Of a stretch of 6,081 nucleotides of DNA, positions 6,067 through 6,081 are shown one piece after another (position 1 is the stretch's first letter; the number at the start of each line of letters is the position of its first letter). The position numbers and the translations under genes were made by a program. Below the pieces are notes generated by a model. It had not been told where the DNA came from and searched no databases. It worked only from the letters and a program-made list of their open reading frames with translations. Source of the stretch: NIC37A-2 sp050289625. Lineage in GTDB: Bacteria > Myxococcota_A > Polyangia > Polyangiales > Polyangiaceae. The stretch is from contig JBNKGC010000296.1 of NCBI GenBank assembly GCA_050289625.1, forward strand, positions 1-6,081, written 5' to 3'.

Positions 6067-6081
6067 GCCCGGAACCAACCG

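Larger units (their letters stand above)
5667..6081. other. Non-coding region upstream of pyrR
   Basis: I find no convincing gene here. Open frames exist on both strands but encode Arg/Pro/Ser-rich products without recognisable motifs and are typical of stop-poor GC-rich DNA. The region holds 9-bp direct repeats, several overlapping inverted repeats and a weak terminator-like hairpin in the pyrR direction. It should contain the pyrR-pyrB promoter, but no strong consensus promoter is visible. The best candidate in the pyrR direction, TTGTTC with TAACAG 16 bases later (about 5722 to 5695), matches poorly. If pyrR starts at 5744, bases 5667-5744 are coding instead. The plus strand from about 5900 to 6030 is purine-rich with recurring GAGG/AGCG words. 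Confidence 0.5.

Noticed and set aside
5761..6078. 105-residue minus-strand frame upstream of pyrR as a gene
   Set aside because: No SD, no motif, and Ala/Pro/Arg/Ser-rich composition running through the hairpins and repeats; it also lacks counterpart features of any family I know.

Overview
This is a high-GC bacterial chromosome window (GC estimated by eye in the low-to-mid 60s percent) with five protein-coding genes in two convergent groups. No mobile element, CRISPR array, rRNA or tRNA was recognised. The gene set (ACT-domain homoserine dehydrogenase, glutamate racemase, PyrR and a stand-alone aspartate carbamoyltransferase) plus a predicted lipoprotein fits a free-living, prototrophic, peptidoglycan-making bacterium. 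The GC-rich style, weak ribosome-binding sites and a pyrR-pyrB pair suggest Myxococcota or a related deltaproteobacterial-type lineage, but this is an impression from sequence style and not a demonstrated placement.

Plus strand, 101-4143: a predicted lipoprotein of about 602 residues with a possible papain-like (NlpC/P60-type) C-terminal half is followed 12 nt later by homoserine dehydrogenase (hom) and 20 nt after that by glutamate racemase (murI). The short gaps, with no visible terminator between the genes, suggest one operon. Hom makes L-homoserine for threonine, methionine and isoleucine; MurI makes D-glutamate for peptidoglycan. The lipoprotein's substrate is unknown, but a cell-wall role would suit its predicted export, its fold and the presence of murI.

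Minus strand, about 5666 down to 4127: pyrR (pyrimidine regulator / uracil phosphoribosyltransferase family) and pyrB (aspartate carbamoyltransferase catalytic chain) overlap by 8 nt and are probably translationally coupled. No pyrI or pyrC follows, because pyrB runs tail-to-tail into murI with a 17-bp overlap of coding sequence and no intergenic terminator.

The roughly 415 bases at the right end (5667-6081) hold no convincing gene. They lie upstream of pyrR and contain 9-bp direct repeats, several mutually exclusive inverted repeats and a weak terminator-like hairpin followed by five T's in the pyrR direction. This could be an attenuator-type leader, although I could not find a clear PyrR-binding-loop consensus in it. 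Overall this is mostly a housekeeping region. The least explained parts are the lipoprotein and the pyrR upstream region; I do not see convincing evidence of a new multi-gene system.
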